Origin: Anaerovibrio sp.
Lineage (GTDB): Bacteria; Bacillota; Negativicutes; Selenomonadales; Selenomonadaceae
Direction: 5' to 3'
Length of the DNA stretch: 5,535 bases
NCBI GenBank assembly: GCA_016302095.1
Contig: JAEDOE010000098.1
Coordinates: 1-5,535, forward strand
Numbering within the stretch: the first letter of the stretch is position 1; each line of letters starts with the position of its first letter. Shown piece by piece: positions 1-5,535 of this stretch. The position numbers and the translations under genes are program-made. Under the pieces are notes generated by a model that had not been told where the DNA came from, did no database searches, and saw only the letters and a list, made by a program, of their open reading frames with translations.

Positions 1-1094
1 TCCAGACTTTGATTCTGACGCCTACCCGGGAGCTGACCTTGCAGATTGCCAAGGTAGCAGCTCAGCTGGGCAAGGCAGATGGCGTGCGCTCATTAGCCAT
101 ATACGGCGGTCAGGACATAGAAAGGCAGAAGCAGAAGCTGGGCAGGGAGCCTCATGTAATTATCGGCACACCCGGCAGGATTCTGGACCATATGCGGCGC
201 AGAACCATCAATTTTGCCACCACCAACAGGATTGTGCTGGACGAGGCGGACGAAATGCTGCGCCGGGGCTTTCTGGAGGATGTGGAGCAGATTCTGTCCA
301 CTATGGCCAGGGACAGGCAGATCATGCTGTTTTCCGCCACCATGCCGGACAAAATCAAGGCATTGGCGCACCGCTACATGACGGATTTCCAGCATGTTAT
401 CATCAAGACGGAAAACATCACTCTGGACAATATCCAGCAGCGGATAGTGGATACGGTGGAGGACTCCAAGCTGGACAAGCTCTGCGAGCTGATTAATGAG
501 CAGAACCCTTATCTGGCCATGGTCTTCTGCTCCACCCGGAGCCGTGTGTCCCAGGTGGCAATGGCACTGGCCAGGCGGGGCTATCTGGCAGATGAGCTGC
601 ACGGGGAGCTGTCCCAGCTGCAGCGCACCAACGTACTCAGGAAATTCCGTGAGGCAAAGCTGCAAATCCTGGTAACTACGGATATTGCCGCCAGGGGACT
701 GGACATCGAGGGCGTAACCCATGTGTTCAACTACGACATGCCGAGGGATACGGAAAGCTACATTCACCGCATCGGCCGCACCGGCAGGGCAGGCCAGCAG
801 GGAGTGGCAATCACCTTTGTCAACGCCCGTCAGTATTCCCAGCTGCGGCGCATCGAGGCAGGCATCAAGAACCACATTCAGAAGGACGTGTCAGGCCGCA
901 GCCTGGCAGCCAGGCTGAAGCGGGAAAAGCGTGAGCGTGAGCAGGCGGCAAAACGTGCCGCTGCCGAGAAGGAGCAGGCAAAGAAGGCAAAGAGCCGCTA
1001 CGCCAACCGCAAGGGTGCGGAGCACAAGGGGCGCAACAGCCGGTCACGCCGTATGCGGGACAGGGCGAAAAACGGTGTCCGGGGCAGAAGATAA
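1..1094 (+). CDS. DEAD-box ATP-dependent RNA helicase, 5'-truncated by the window edge
   Basis: An RNA helicase that uses ATP to unwind or remodel RNA duplexes in the cytoplasm. In bacteria, relatives of the DeaD/CshA kind act in ribosome assembly and mRNA decay. The reading frame is open from base 3, so the true start lies upstream. The Q motif and Walker A (motif I) are missing only because of the window edge, probably about 70-80 residues. Counting from the TTG at base 9, I see motif Ia PTREL (5-9), motif Ib GTPGR (53-57), DEAD (78-81, bases 240-251), SAT (109-111), motif IV VFCST (172-176), motif V TDIAARGLD (224-232) and motif VI HRIGRTGR (253-260). Both RecA-like lobes are therefore intact where visible. 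From about residue 300 to the end (361) the chain is very rich in Lys, Arg, Ala and Glu, a likely RNA-binding tail. The exact subfamily (CshA, DeaD, RhlE) cannot be fixed, so no symbol is given. No clear terminator follows. Confidence 0.96.
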   Translation, partial: QTLILTPTRELTLQIAKVAAQLGKADGVRSLAIYGGQDIERQKQKLGREPHVIIGTPGRILDHMRRRTINFATTNRIVLDEADEMLRRGFLEDVEQILSTMARDRQIMLFSATMPDKIKALAHRYMTDFQHVIIKTENITLDNIQQRIVDTVEDSKLDKLCELINEQNPYLAMVFCSTRSRVSQVAMALARRGYLADELHGELSQLQRTNVLRKFREAKLQILVTTDIAARGLDIEGVTHVFNYDMPRDTESYIHRIGRTGRAGQQGVAITFVNARQYSQLRRIEAGIKNHIQKDVSGRSLAARLKREKREREQAAKRAAAEKEQAKKAKSRYANRKGAEHKGRNSRSRRMRDRAKNGVRGRR

Positions 1095-1106
1095 AAAGCC
1101 CATAGG

Positions 1107-1140
1107 GATTATCAGAAAACATGAGTTAAGCATTGTGTAG
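1107..1140 (+). repeat. 34-bp intergenic direct repeat, copy 1
   Basis: This is the first of two direct copies; the other is at 1170-1203. The copies differ at two positions only (1111 A versus T, 1119 A versus G), and the last 21 bases are identical. Copy 1 begins 13 bases after the helicase stop codon and ends just before the expected -35 region of the candidate promoter. The core has a weak dyad around TTAA (ATG..TTA..CAT). It could be a paired protein-binding site or a leftover local duplication. Confidence 0.9.
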
Positions 1141-1159
1141 TGCTGTTTTCAGCAGAAAG

Positions 1160-1168
1160 TGATATAAA
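1160..1168 (+). promoter_or_regulatory. Candidate extended -10 promoter for the U32-mutS2 operon
   Basis: The bases TGATATAAA fit an extended -10 element: TG, one base, then TATAAA, which matches 5 of 6 positions of TATAAT. The spaced -35 position (about 1141-1146, TGCTGT) is a poor match, as is common when the TG extension is present. Predicted transcription would start near 1174-1176, giving a leader of about 67 bases before the GTG at 1242. The element sits between the two 34-bp repeats. This is pattern matching only; the gene could equally be read through from the helicase, since no terminator is evident. Confidence 0.4.
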
Positions 1169-1169
1169 A

Positions 1170-1203
1170 GATTTTCAGAAAGCATGAGTTAAGCATTGTG
1201 TAG
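1170..1203 (+). repeat. 34-bp intergenic direct repeat, copy 2
   Basis: This is the second copy of the repeat at 1107-1140, offset by exactly 63 bp and matching at 32 of 34 positions. It starts immediately downstream of the candidate -10 element and covers the predicted transcription start. Similarity stops at 1203/1204, and the sequence between the copies (1141-1169) has no partner, so the duplicated unit is bounded. Confidence 0.9.
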
Positions 1204-1228
1204 CAGGCAGCAGCAATGAGGGCTGTAC

Positions 1229-1233
1229 GGAGG
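1229..1233 (+). promoter_or_regulatory. Ribosome-binding site for the U32 gene
   Basis: GGAGG lies 8 bases before the GTG at 1242, a standard spacing. It supports GTG as the start over any internal codon, and the encoded N-terminus (MIELLAPAGS) is where U32 proteins normally begin. Confidence 0.85.
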
Positions 1234-1241
1234 TTTTAGTT

Positions 1242-3944
1242 GTGATTGAGCTTTTGGCACCGGCTGGCAGCCGGGAAGCATTAGTAGCGGCAGTGGAAAG
1301 CGGTGCGGATGCTGTCTATCTGGCAGGCAATATGTTTGGGGCCCGTGCCTATGCGGACAATTTTGATGAGGAGGGCATGAGGGAGGCCATCCGCTTTGCC
1401 CATCTCAGGGGCGTCCATGTGCATGTGACAGTGAATACCATCATGGACAGCCGGGAGCTGCCGGAGCTGAAGAAGTACCTGCGCTTCCTCTATGAGGCAG
1501 GGGCGGATGCGGTGCTGGTGCAGGACCTGGGGGCGGCACGGATTGTCCGGGAAACTGTGCCGGAGCTTCCCATGCATGCCAGCACCCAGATGACGGTGCA
1601 CAACCTGGATGGCGTCAGGGCACTGGAGGCCCTGGGCTTTAGCCGGGTGGTGCTGTCCCGGGAGGTTACCCTTGAGGCGGTGCGCCACATCTGCACCCAG
1701 GCAAAGGCGGAAATAGAGGTCTTCATCCACGGGGCTCTGTGCGTCTGCTACTCCGGCCAGTGCCTGATGAGCAGCATGATCGGGGGACGTTCCGGCAACC
1801 GGGGCCGCTGTGCCCAGCCATGCCGCCTGCCTTATACTCTGGTGGACGAAAAGGACAATGATATGCTGGGGGACAGCGCAGGCAAATACCTGCTGAGCCC
1901 AAGGGATATGAATACTATCAACTTGCTGCCGGAGCTTTTGGCTGCCGGGGTTACCTCCCTGAAAATCGAGGGACGGATGAAGCGGCCTGAGTATGTGGCC
2001 GTGGCCGTAGGCTGTTACCGCCGGGCGGTGGACAGCTTCCTGTCAGGTGATTTTGCTGTGCCGGAGGAGGACAGCAGGGCCCTGGCGCAGATTTTCAACA
2101 GGGATTTCACCACCGCATATCTGGAAAAGAAGCAGGGGCGCAACATGATGAGCGACAAGCGTCCCAACAACCGGGGGCTGATGCTGGGCCGGGTGCAGGA
2201 ATACCATCCCCTGACGGAGGACAGCGGACTGGCGGTTCTCAGGCTGTCAGATGGCATCAGTGCAGGGGACCAGGTGGATTTCTGGGTAAAGGTAGGGGGC
2301 AGGGTGACTGCCACCGTGCAGGATATGCAGCTGGTAACAGGCCTCCGGGGCAAGCATAACCTGAAAAATGCCGGGAAAAACATCAATAGAGCCGATAAGA
2401 AAAATCAGGAGAGAAATCAGGGGAAAAAGCAGGACAGGAATCAGGCGAAGAAACTGGCAAAAAATGCCAGCAGCCTGAACATGCAGAATCTGCTGCCGGT
2501 AGAAAAGGCGGCGGCAGGCGACATGGTTGCCCTCACCGTCAAGGGGCGCGTATTCCCCGGGGACAGGGTATTCAAGGTCTACGATGGGAAGCTGATGGAG
2601 TCAGCCAAGGCCATGTACAGCACAGGCGCCCCGGTGCGCCGCTTTGGCGTGAGAGCCGTTGTCCGGGCAGCTGTGGGACAGCCACTTTATCTCAGCTTCA
2701 CTGATGAATATGGTAATGTGGCCGAAGCGGAGACGGAGTTTATGGGGCAGGAGGCCATGAAGCGTCCCCTGACGAAGGAAACCCTCATGAAGCAGATTGG
2801 CCGTCTCGGCACCAGCATTTTCACCCTGAGGGAGCTGAAGGCGGAAATCAGCGGCCATGTCATGGTGCCTGTCAGCGAGCTGAACGAGGTGCGCAGGAAA
2901 TGCGTGGAGCAGCTGGAAAAGATGCGGCTGGCAGATTTTCAGGCAGCAGCAGATAAGGCAAGGGCGGAAGCTGCCGCTGCCGTCCGGGCAGGCCTTGCCA
3001 ATTTTTATAGCGTCATAGAAAAAACTGCCTCTGAAAATATCAGGAGCCGGAACCGTGGTGAAACAGGCATTACCGTAGTGGCAGATGATTTGGCAAAGCT
3101 GTCGGCAGCCCTGGAGGGCGGTGCTGACCGCATCGTCTTCGGCGGTGAAAACTACCGCCACGAGGCAATCACCCTGCCCATGTATGAGATGGCAGTGAAG
3201 CTGGCAAAGACGGCAGGGGGAAAAGTGGTATTCAATACCCCCCGCATCATCCGGGACGGCGAGCTGGATGCCTTCCACAGGTGGCTGGAAAACATCAGGG
3301 ACATGGGAGCAGACGGCATCAGCATCCACAACATCGGCAGCCTTTATGCTGCAAGAATGATGACGGACCTGCCGGTAGAGGCGGATTTTTCCCTCATTAG
3401 CTACAACATTGAGACACTGAGGCATTTTCAGGAGCTGGGCATCAGCCGGGCCGTCCTGTCACCGGAGCTGAACATGACGCAGCTAGCCGAGCTGGCAGGC
3501 CAGTCGCCTGTGCCTGTGGAGTGCCTGGCAGAGGGCAATCTGGAGCTGATGGTATCCGAGTATTGCTGCACAGGCAGCTTCCTGGGGGGATTGGACAAGG
3601 GCAGCTGCGGTGCCCCTTGCGTCAACAGCGGCAAGAGCTTCTTCCTCAAGGACAGGAAGGATATAAAATTCCCCCTGGTGATGGACCAGTATTGCCACAT
3701 GCACCTTTTGAACGGCAGCCGTCTCAGCATGCTGCCCCATGCCATGAAATTCCGGCAGCTGGGCATCAGCAGCCTGCGGATTGACGGCAGGTACATGGAT
3801 GAGGGGCAGCTGAGAAAAACAGTGAGAAACTACAGAAAGTACATGGCATATCCGGCAGAGCTGACAGAGGCTGAGAAAAAGGCTGTGCAGCAGCTGGAGG
3901 GGGAGAACATCACCCGAGGCCATTACTTTAGAGGAGTATTATAA
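1242..3944 (+). CDS. U32 family protein with DUF3656, RlhA-like (probable RNA hydroxylation; annotated 'peptidase U32')
   Basis: Although called peptidases, characterised U32 proteins such as E. coli RlhA (5-hydroxycytidine in 23S rRNA), TrhP (tRNA) and UbiU/UbiV are linked to hydroxylation, and UbiU/UbiV carry 4Fe-4S clusters. RlhA also combines U32 with DUF3656, so an rRNA role is the best inference here. Order: first U32 half (1 to about 300) opening LLAPAGS and carrying the family signature at 159-177 (E-x-F-x2-G-A-L-C-x4-G-x-C-x-M-S), with cysteines 167, 174, 190 and 194 and the conserved SLKIEGRMKRPEY (239-251); beta-type segments (about 315-460) split by a Lys/Asn/Gln-rich insert (about 369-415); DUF3656 (about 464-560, including PVSELNEVRRK); and a second U32 half (about 608-870) with cysteines 761, 775, 776, 789, 793 and 818 and a second SLRIDGR (844-850). 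At 900 residues it is well longer than E. coli RlhA (about 650). No signal peptide or membrane segment is seen, so it is cytoplasmic. Substrate and target base are not determined by sequence. Confidence 0.93.
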   Translation: MIELLAPAGSREALVAAVESGADAVYLAGNMFGARAYADNFDEEGMREAIRFAHLRGVHVHVTVNTIMDSRELPELKKYLRFLYEAGADAVLVQDLGAARIVRETVPELPMHASTQMTVHNLDGVRALEALGFSRVVLSREVTLEAVRHICTQAKAEIEVFIHGALCVCYSGQCLMSSMIGGRSGNRGRCAQPCRLPYTLVDEKDNDMLGDSAGKYLLSPRDMNTINLLPELLAAGVTSLKIEGRMKRPEYVAVAVGCYRRAVDSFLSGDFAVPEEDSRALAQIFNRDFTTAYLEKKQGRNMMSDKRPNNRGLMLGRVQEYHPLTEDSGLAVLRLSDGISAGDQVDFWVKVGGRVTATVQDMQLVTGLRGKHNLKNAGKNINRADKKNQERNQGKKQDRNQAKKLAKNASSLNMQNLLPVEKAAAGDMVALTVKGRVFPGDRVFKVYDGKLMESAKAMYSTGAPVRRFGVRAVVRAAVGQPLYLSFTDEYGNVAEAETEFMGQEAMKRPLTKETLMKQIGRLGTSIFTLRELKAEISGHVMVPVSELNEVRRKCVEQLEKMRLADFQAAADKARAEAAAAVRAGLANFYSVIEKTASENIRSRNRGETGITVVADDLAKLSAALEGGADRIVFGGENYRHEAITLPMYEMAVKLAKTAGGKVVFNTPRIIRDGELDAFHRWLENIRDMGADGISIHNIGSLYAARMMTDLPVEADFSLISYNIETLRHFQELGISRAVLSPELNMTQLAELAGQSPVPVECLAEGNLELMVSEYCCTGSFLGGLDKGSCGAPCVNSGKSFFLKDRKDIKFPLVMDQYCHMHLLNGSRLSMLPHAMKFRQLGISSLRIDGRYMDEGQLRKTVRNYRKYMAYPAELTEAEKKAVQQLEGENITRGHYFRGVL
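2406..2453 (+). repeat. In-frame 12-bp tandem repeat, four units, inside the U32 gene
   Basis: Four 12-base units, each beginning CAG, encode QERN, QGKK, QDRN and QAKK (residues 389-404). Units 1+2 and 3+4 also read as a 24-base pair matching at 19 of 24 positions, so the history may be a 12-bp unit that was later doubled. The repeat lies in a basic, low-complexity insert that is richer in A than the flanking coding sequence. Because the unit is a multiple of three, gain or loss of copies would keep the frame. Confidence 0.85.
3931..3936 (+). promoter_or_regulatory. Ribosome-binding site for mutS2, inside the end of the U32 gene
   Basis: GAGGAG ends 8 bases before the GTG at 3945 and lies within the last codons of the upstream gene. 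It decides the start of mutS2, since no other start codon sits at a suitable distance, and it suits coupled translation at the TAAGTG junction. Confidence 0.85.
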
Positions 3945-5535
3945 GTGGAACAGGAATCATTTAAGGTTTTAGAATACAAGCGCATCCTGTCAAAGCTCAG
4001 GGAAAAGGCAGGCACCACCCTGGGCAAGGAGCTGGCTTCCGGGCTTTTGCCCTCCAGTGACAGGGAGGAAGTAAGGGAGCGGCTGCAGCAGACGGCAGAG
4101 GCAGTATATGTGTCTTCCATTGCCCAGCCGCCCCTGGGGGGCATCAAGGATATCCGGGAGAGCATCAAGAAGGTGGGCATGGGAGCGGTACTGGCTCCCG
4201 ACGAGCTACTTGACATTCTCACTACCATGTATGCCATGCGGGAGATGAAGCGGTTCTTCAAGGAGCTGGAAGCGGAGGCACCGATTTTGAAAAACTGGGC
4301 ACGCAGCCTGGAAATCCTTGGCCAGCTGGAAAAGGACCTGGAGCACATCGTGGATGAGCATGGCAATCTCCGGGACGATGCCAGCGTGGAGCTAAAGCGC
4401 ATCCGCCGGGAAATCAGGAGCAGCCAGGCAAAAATCAAGGACCACCTGGCAGGGCTGCTGCACAACAACGAATATCAGAAGTATTTTCAGGAGGCAATCG
4501 TCACCATGCGCGGGGACCGCTACGTTCTGCCGGTAAAGCAGGAGTACCGCCAGCATTTTCCGGGCATTGTCCACGACCAGTCCGCCACCGGCTCCACCCT
4601 TTTCATTGAGCCAATGGCGGTGGTGAACCTGAACAACGACATCAAGCAGCTGACGGCGGCGGAACGACACGAGGTGGAGCGCATCCTCCGGGCGGCTTCC
4701 CAGAAAATCAGGAAGAACGACAGCCAGCTGATGGACAACTGCGAAATCATGGCAGAGGTGGACTTTGCTTTTGCCAAGGCAAACCTGGCCTATGAGATGA
4801 AGGCCACGGAGCCGGTGATTAATGCAAACGGTGTGACAAGGCTCATGTCTGCCCGGCATCCCCTGCTGCCAGCTGACAAGGTGGTGCCTATTGACATTGC
4901 CATAGGCGACAGCTACAGCATGCTGCTGGTAACAGGCCCTAACACAGGCGGCAAGACCGTCAGCATGAAGACCTTCGGGCTTCTGGTGCTGATGGCCCAG
5001 TCGGGGCTTTTCCTGCCGGCGGAGTCCGGCTCGGAGATTGCCGTGTACAGCAACGTCTACGCGGATATCGGGGATGAGCAGAGCATCGAGCAGAGCCTCA
5101 GTACCTTCTCCGCCCACATGACGCACCTGGTTTCCATTCTGGACAAGGTGGAGCCGGATGACCTGGTGCTGCTGGATGAGCTGGGAGCAGGCACGGACCC
5201 GGAGGAAGGGGCGGCACTGGCCATGGCGATTTTGGAGCGGCTTCTGACTATCAAGGCAACCGTGCTGGCAACTACCCATTACTCGGAGCTGAAAACCTTT
5301 GCCTTTGGCAGGGAGGGCATCGAGAATGCCTGCGTGGAGTTTGACGTAGCAACCCTCAGGCCTACCTACCGCCTGCTGATCGGCATTCCGGGTGCCAGCA
5401 ACGCCTTTGCCATCAGCCGCAGGCTGGGGCTCAGCGAGTCCCTGATTATCAGGGCGAAGCAGCTGATTCAGGCGGACCATGCCCAGTTTGAGCAGGTCAT
5501 CAACCAGCTGGAAAAGGAAAAAATGCTTTATGAGC
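3945..5535 (+). CDS. mutS2: MutS2 family ATPase (RqcU-type), 3'-truncated by the window edge
   Basis: MutS2 is a MutS-like ATPase. It has been described as limiting homologous recombination in some species, and in Bacillus subtilis (RqcU) as splitting collided ribosomes. The 530 codons present align from memory along their length with B. subtilis MutS2 (about 785 residues). Landmarks are the N-terminal core (LEYKRI at 9-14, GGIKDIR at 65-71), the clamp/lever helices with VTMRGDRYVLPVKQEYR (186-202) and GSTLFIEP (216-223), Walker A GPNTGGKT (331-338, bases 4935-4958), the ABC-type signature region DEQSIEQSLSTFSAHM (377-392), Walker B LVLLDELGAGTDP (407-419) and the TTHY switch histidine (443-446). 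All ATPase residues look intact. The KOW-like and C-terminal Smr domains would lie beyond the window. It lacks the N-terminal mismatch-reading domain of MutS1, so it is not a classical mismatch-repair MutS. The GTG start follows the U32 stop codon with no gap, indicating an operon. Confidence 0.97.
   Translation, partial: MEQESFKVLEYKRILSKLREKAGTTLGKELASGLLPSSDREEVRERLQQTAEAVYVSSIAQPPLGGIKDIRESIKKVGMGAVLAPDELLDILTTMYAMREMKRFFKELEAEAPILKNWARSLEILGQLEKDLEHIVDEHGNLRDDASVELKRIRREIRSSQAKIKDHLAGLLHNNEYQKYFQEAIVTMRGDRYVLPVKQEYRQHFPGIVHDQSATGSTLFIEPMAVVNLNNDIKQLTAAERHEVERILRAASQKIRKNDSQLMDNCEIMAEVDFAFAKANLAYEMKATEPVINANGVTRLMSARHPLLPADKVVPIDIAIGDSYSMLLVTGPNTGGKTVSMKTFGLLVLMAQSGLFLPAESGSEIAVYSNVYADIGDEQSIEQSLSTFSAHMTHLVSILDKVEPDDLVLLDELGAGTDPEEGAALAMAILERLLTIKATVLATTHYSELKTFAFGREGIENACVEFDVATLRPTYRLLIGIPGASNAFAISRRLGLSESLIIRAKQLIQADHAQFEQVINQLEKEKMLYE

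Noticed and set aside
93..875. Open frame of 260 codons on the - strand
   Set aside because: It is antisense to the helicase core motifs and has no recognisable domain; a shadow frame.
931..1140. Plus-strand frame ending KHELSIV inside repeat copy 1, with the same ending encoded in copy 2
   Set aside because: It mostly overlaps the helicase gene in another frame. The shared ending follows from the repeats being 63 bp (21 codons) apart, and there is no good start signal.
1141..1154. Hairpin TGCTG-TTTT-CAGCA as a terminator for the helicase gene
   Set aside because: The stem is only 5 bp and no T-run follows on either strand. The GGGC/GCCC pair at 1082-1101 is weaker still, so no terminator is called.
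1121..1192. ATG-AGT-TAA minimal ORFs in each 34-bp repeat (1121-1129 and 1184-1192)
   Set aside because: Neither has a ribosome-binding site, and two-codon frames of this kind arise often by chance.
2601..3425. Open frame of 274 codons on the - strand
   Set aside because: It is antisense to the DUF3656 and second U32 parts of the U32 gene, with no recognisable domain; a shadow frame.
1242..3944. Reading the U32 protein as a secreted collagenase or protease
   Set aside because: There is no signal peptide or recognised protease catalytic motif, and characterised relatives with U32 plus DUF3656 act in RNA hydroxylation.
4392..5480. Long open frame of 362 codons on the - strand
   Set aside because: It lies opposite mutS2, whose motifs are intact across the same bases. 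The antisense product shows no recognisable domain, and its length is expected from codon bias in GC-rich coding DNA.
3945..5535. MutS1 (classical mismatch repair) as the identity of the last gene
   Set aside because: The N-terminal mismatch-recognition domain with its Phe-x-Glu motif is absent, and the Walker A falls near residue 331, as in MutS2, rather than near 600.

Overview
This window looks like chromosomal housekeeping DNA from a bacterium of the Firmicutes. GC is moderately high by eye. A Negativicutes (Selenomonas-like) source is my best guess, based on MutS2 and on the long two-half U32/DUF3656 protein. That guess rests on remembered family traits, not on a search. All genes are on the + strand. 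Nothing indicates phage, an insertion sequence, a CRISPR array, or tRNA or rRNA genes.

Layout: (1) 1-1094 is the 3' part of a DEAD-box RNA helicase gene, entering the window at motif Ia and ending in a long basic tail. (2) 1095-1241 is a 147-bp intergenic region. It holds two copies of a 34-bp repeat exactly 63 bp apart, with a candidate extended -10 promoter between them, and a Shine-Dalgarno sequence just before the next gene. (3) 1242-3944 is a 900-codon gene for a U32-family protein with DUF3656, of the RlhA type (23S rRNA cytidine hydroxylation). It has two U32 halves, each with its own cysteine set, and a Lys/Asn/Gln-rich insert built from 12-bp repeats. (4) 3945-5535 is the first 530 codons of mutS2. 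It starts on the base right after the U32 stop codon and runs off the window. It has no stop codon here, so a scan for closed ORFs would miss it.

How the genes may work together: the U32 gene and mutS2 are almost certainly co-transcribed and probably translationally coupled (TAA directly followed by GTG, with the ribosome-binding site inside the U32 gene). All three products can be tied to RNA or the ribosome: helicase remodelling of RNA, U32/RlhA-type rRNA modification, and MutS2 (RqcU in Bacillus subtilis) acting on collided ribosomes. A ribosome-maintenance theme is an inference from gene order. I found no clearly new system. The points most worth checking are the repeat-flanked promoter, the two cysteine sets in one U32 chain, the periodic insert, and the tight U32-mutS2 junction.
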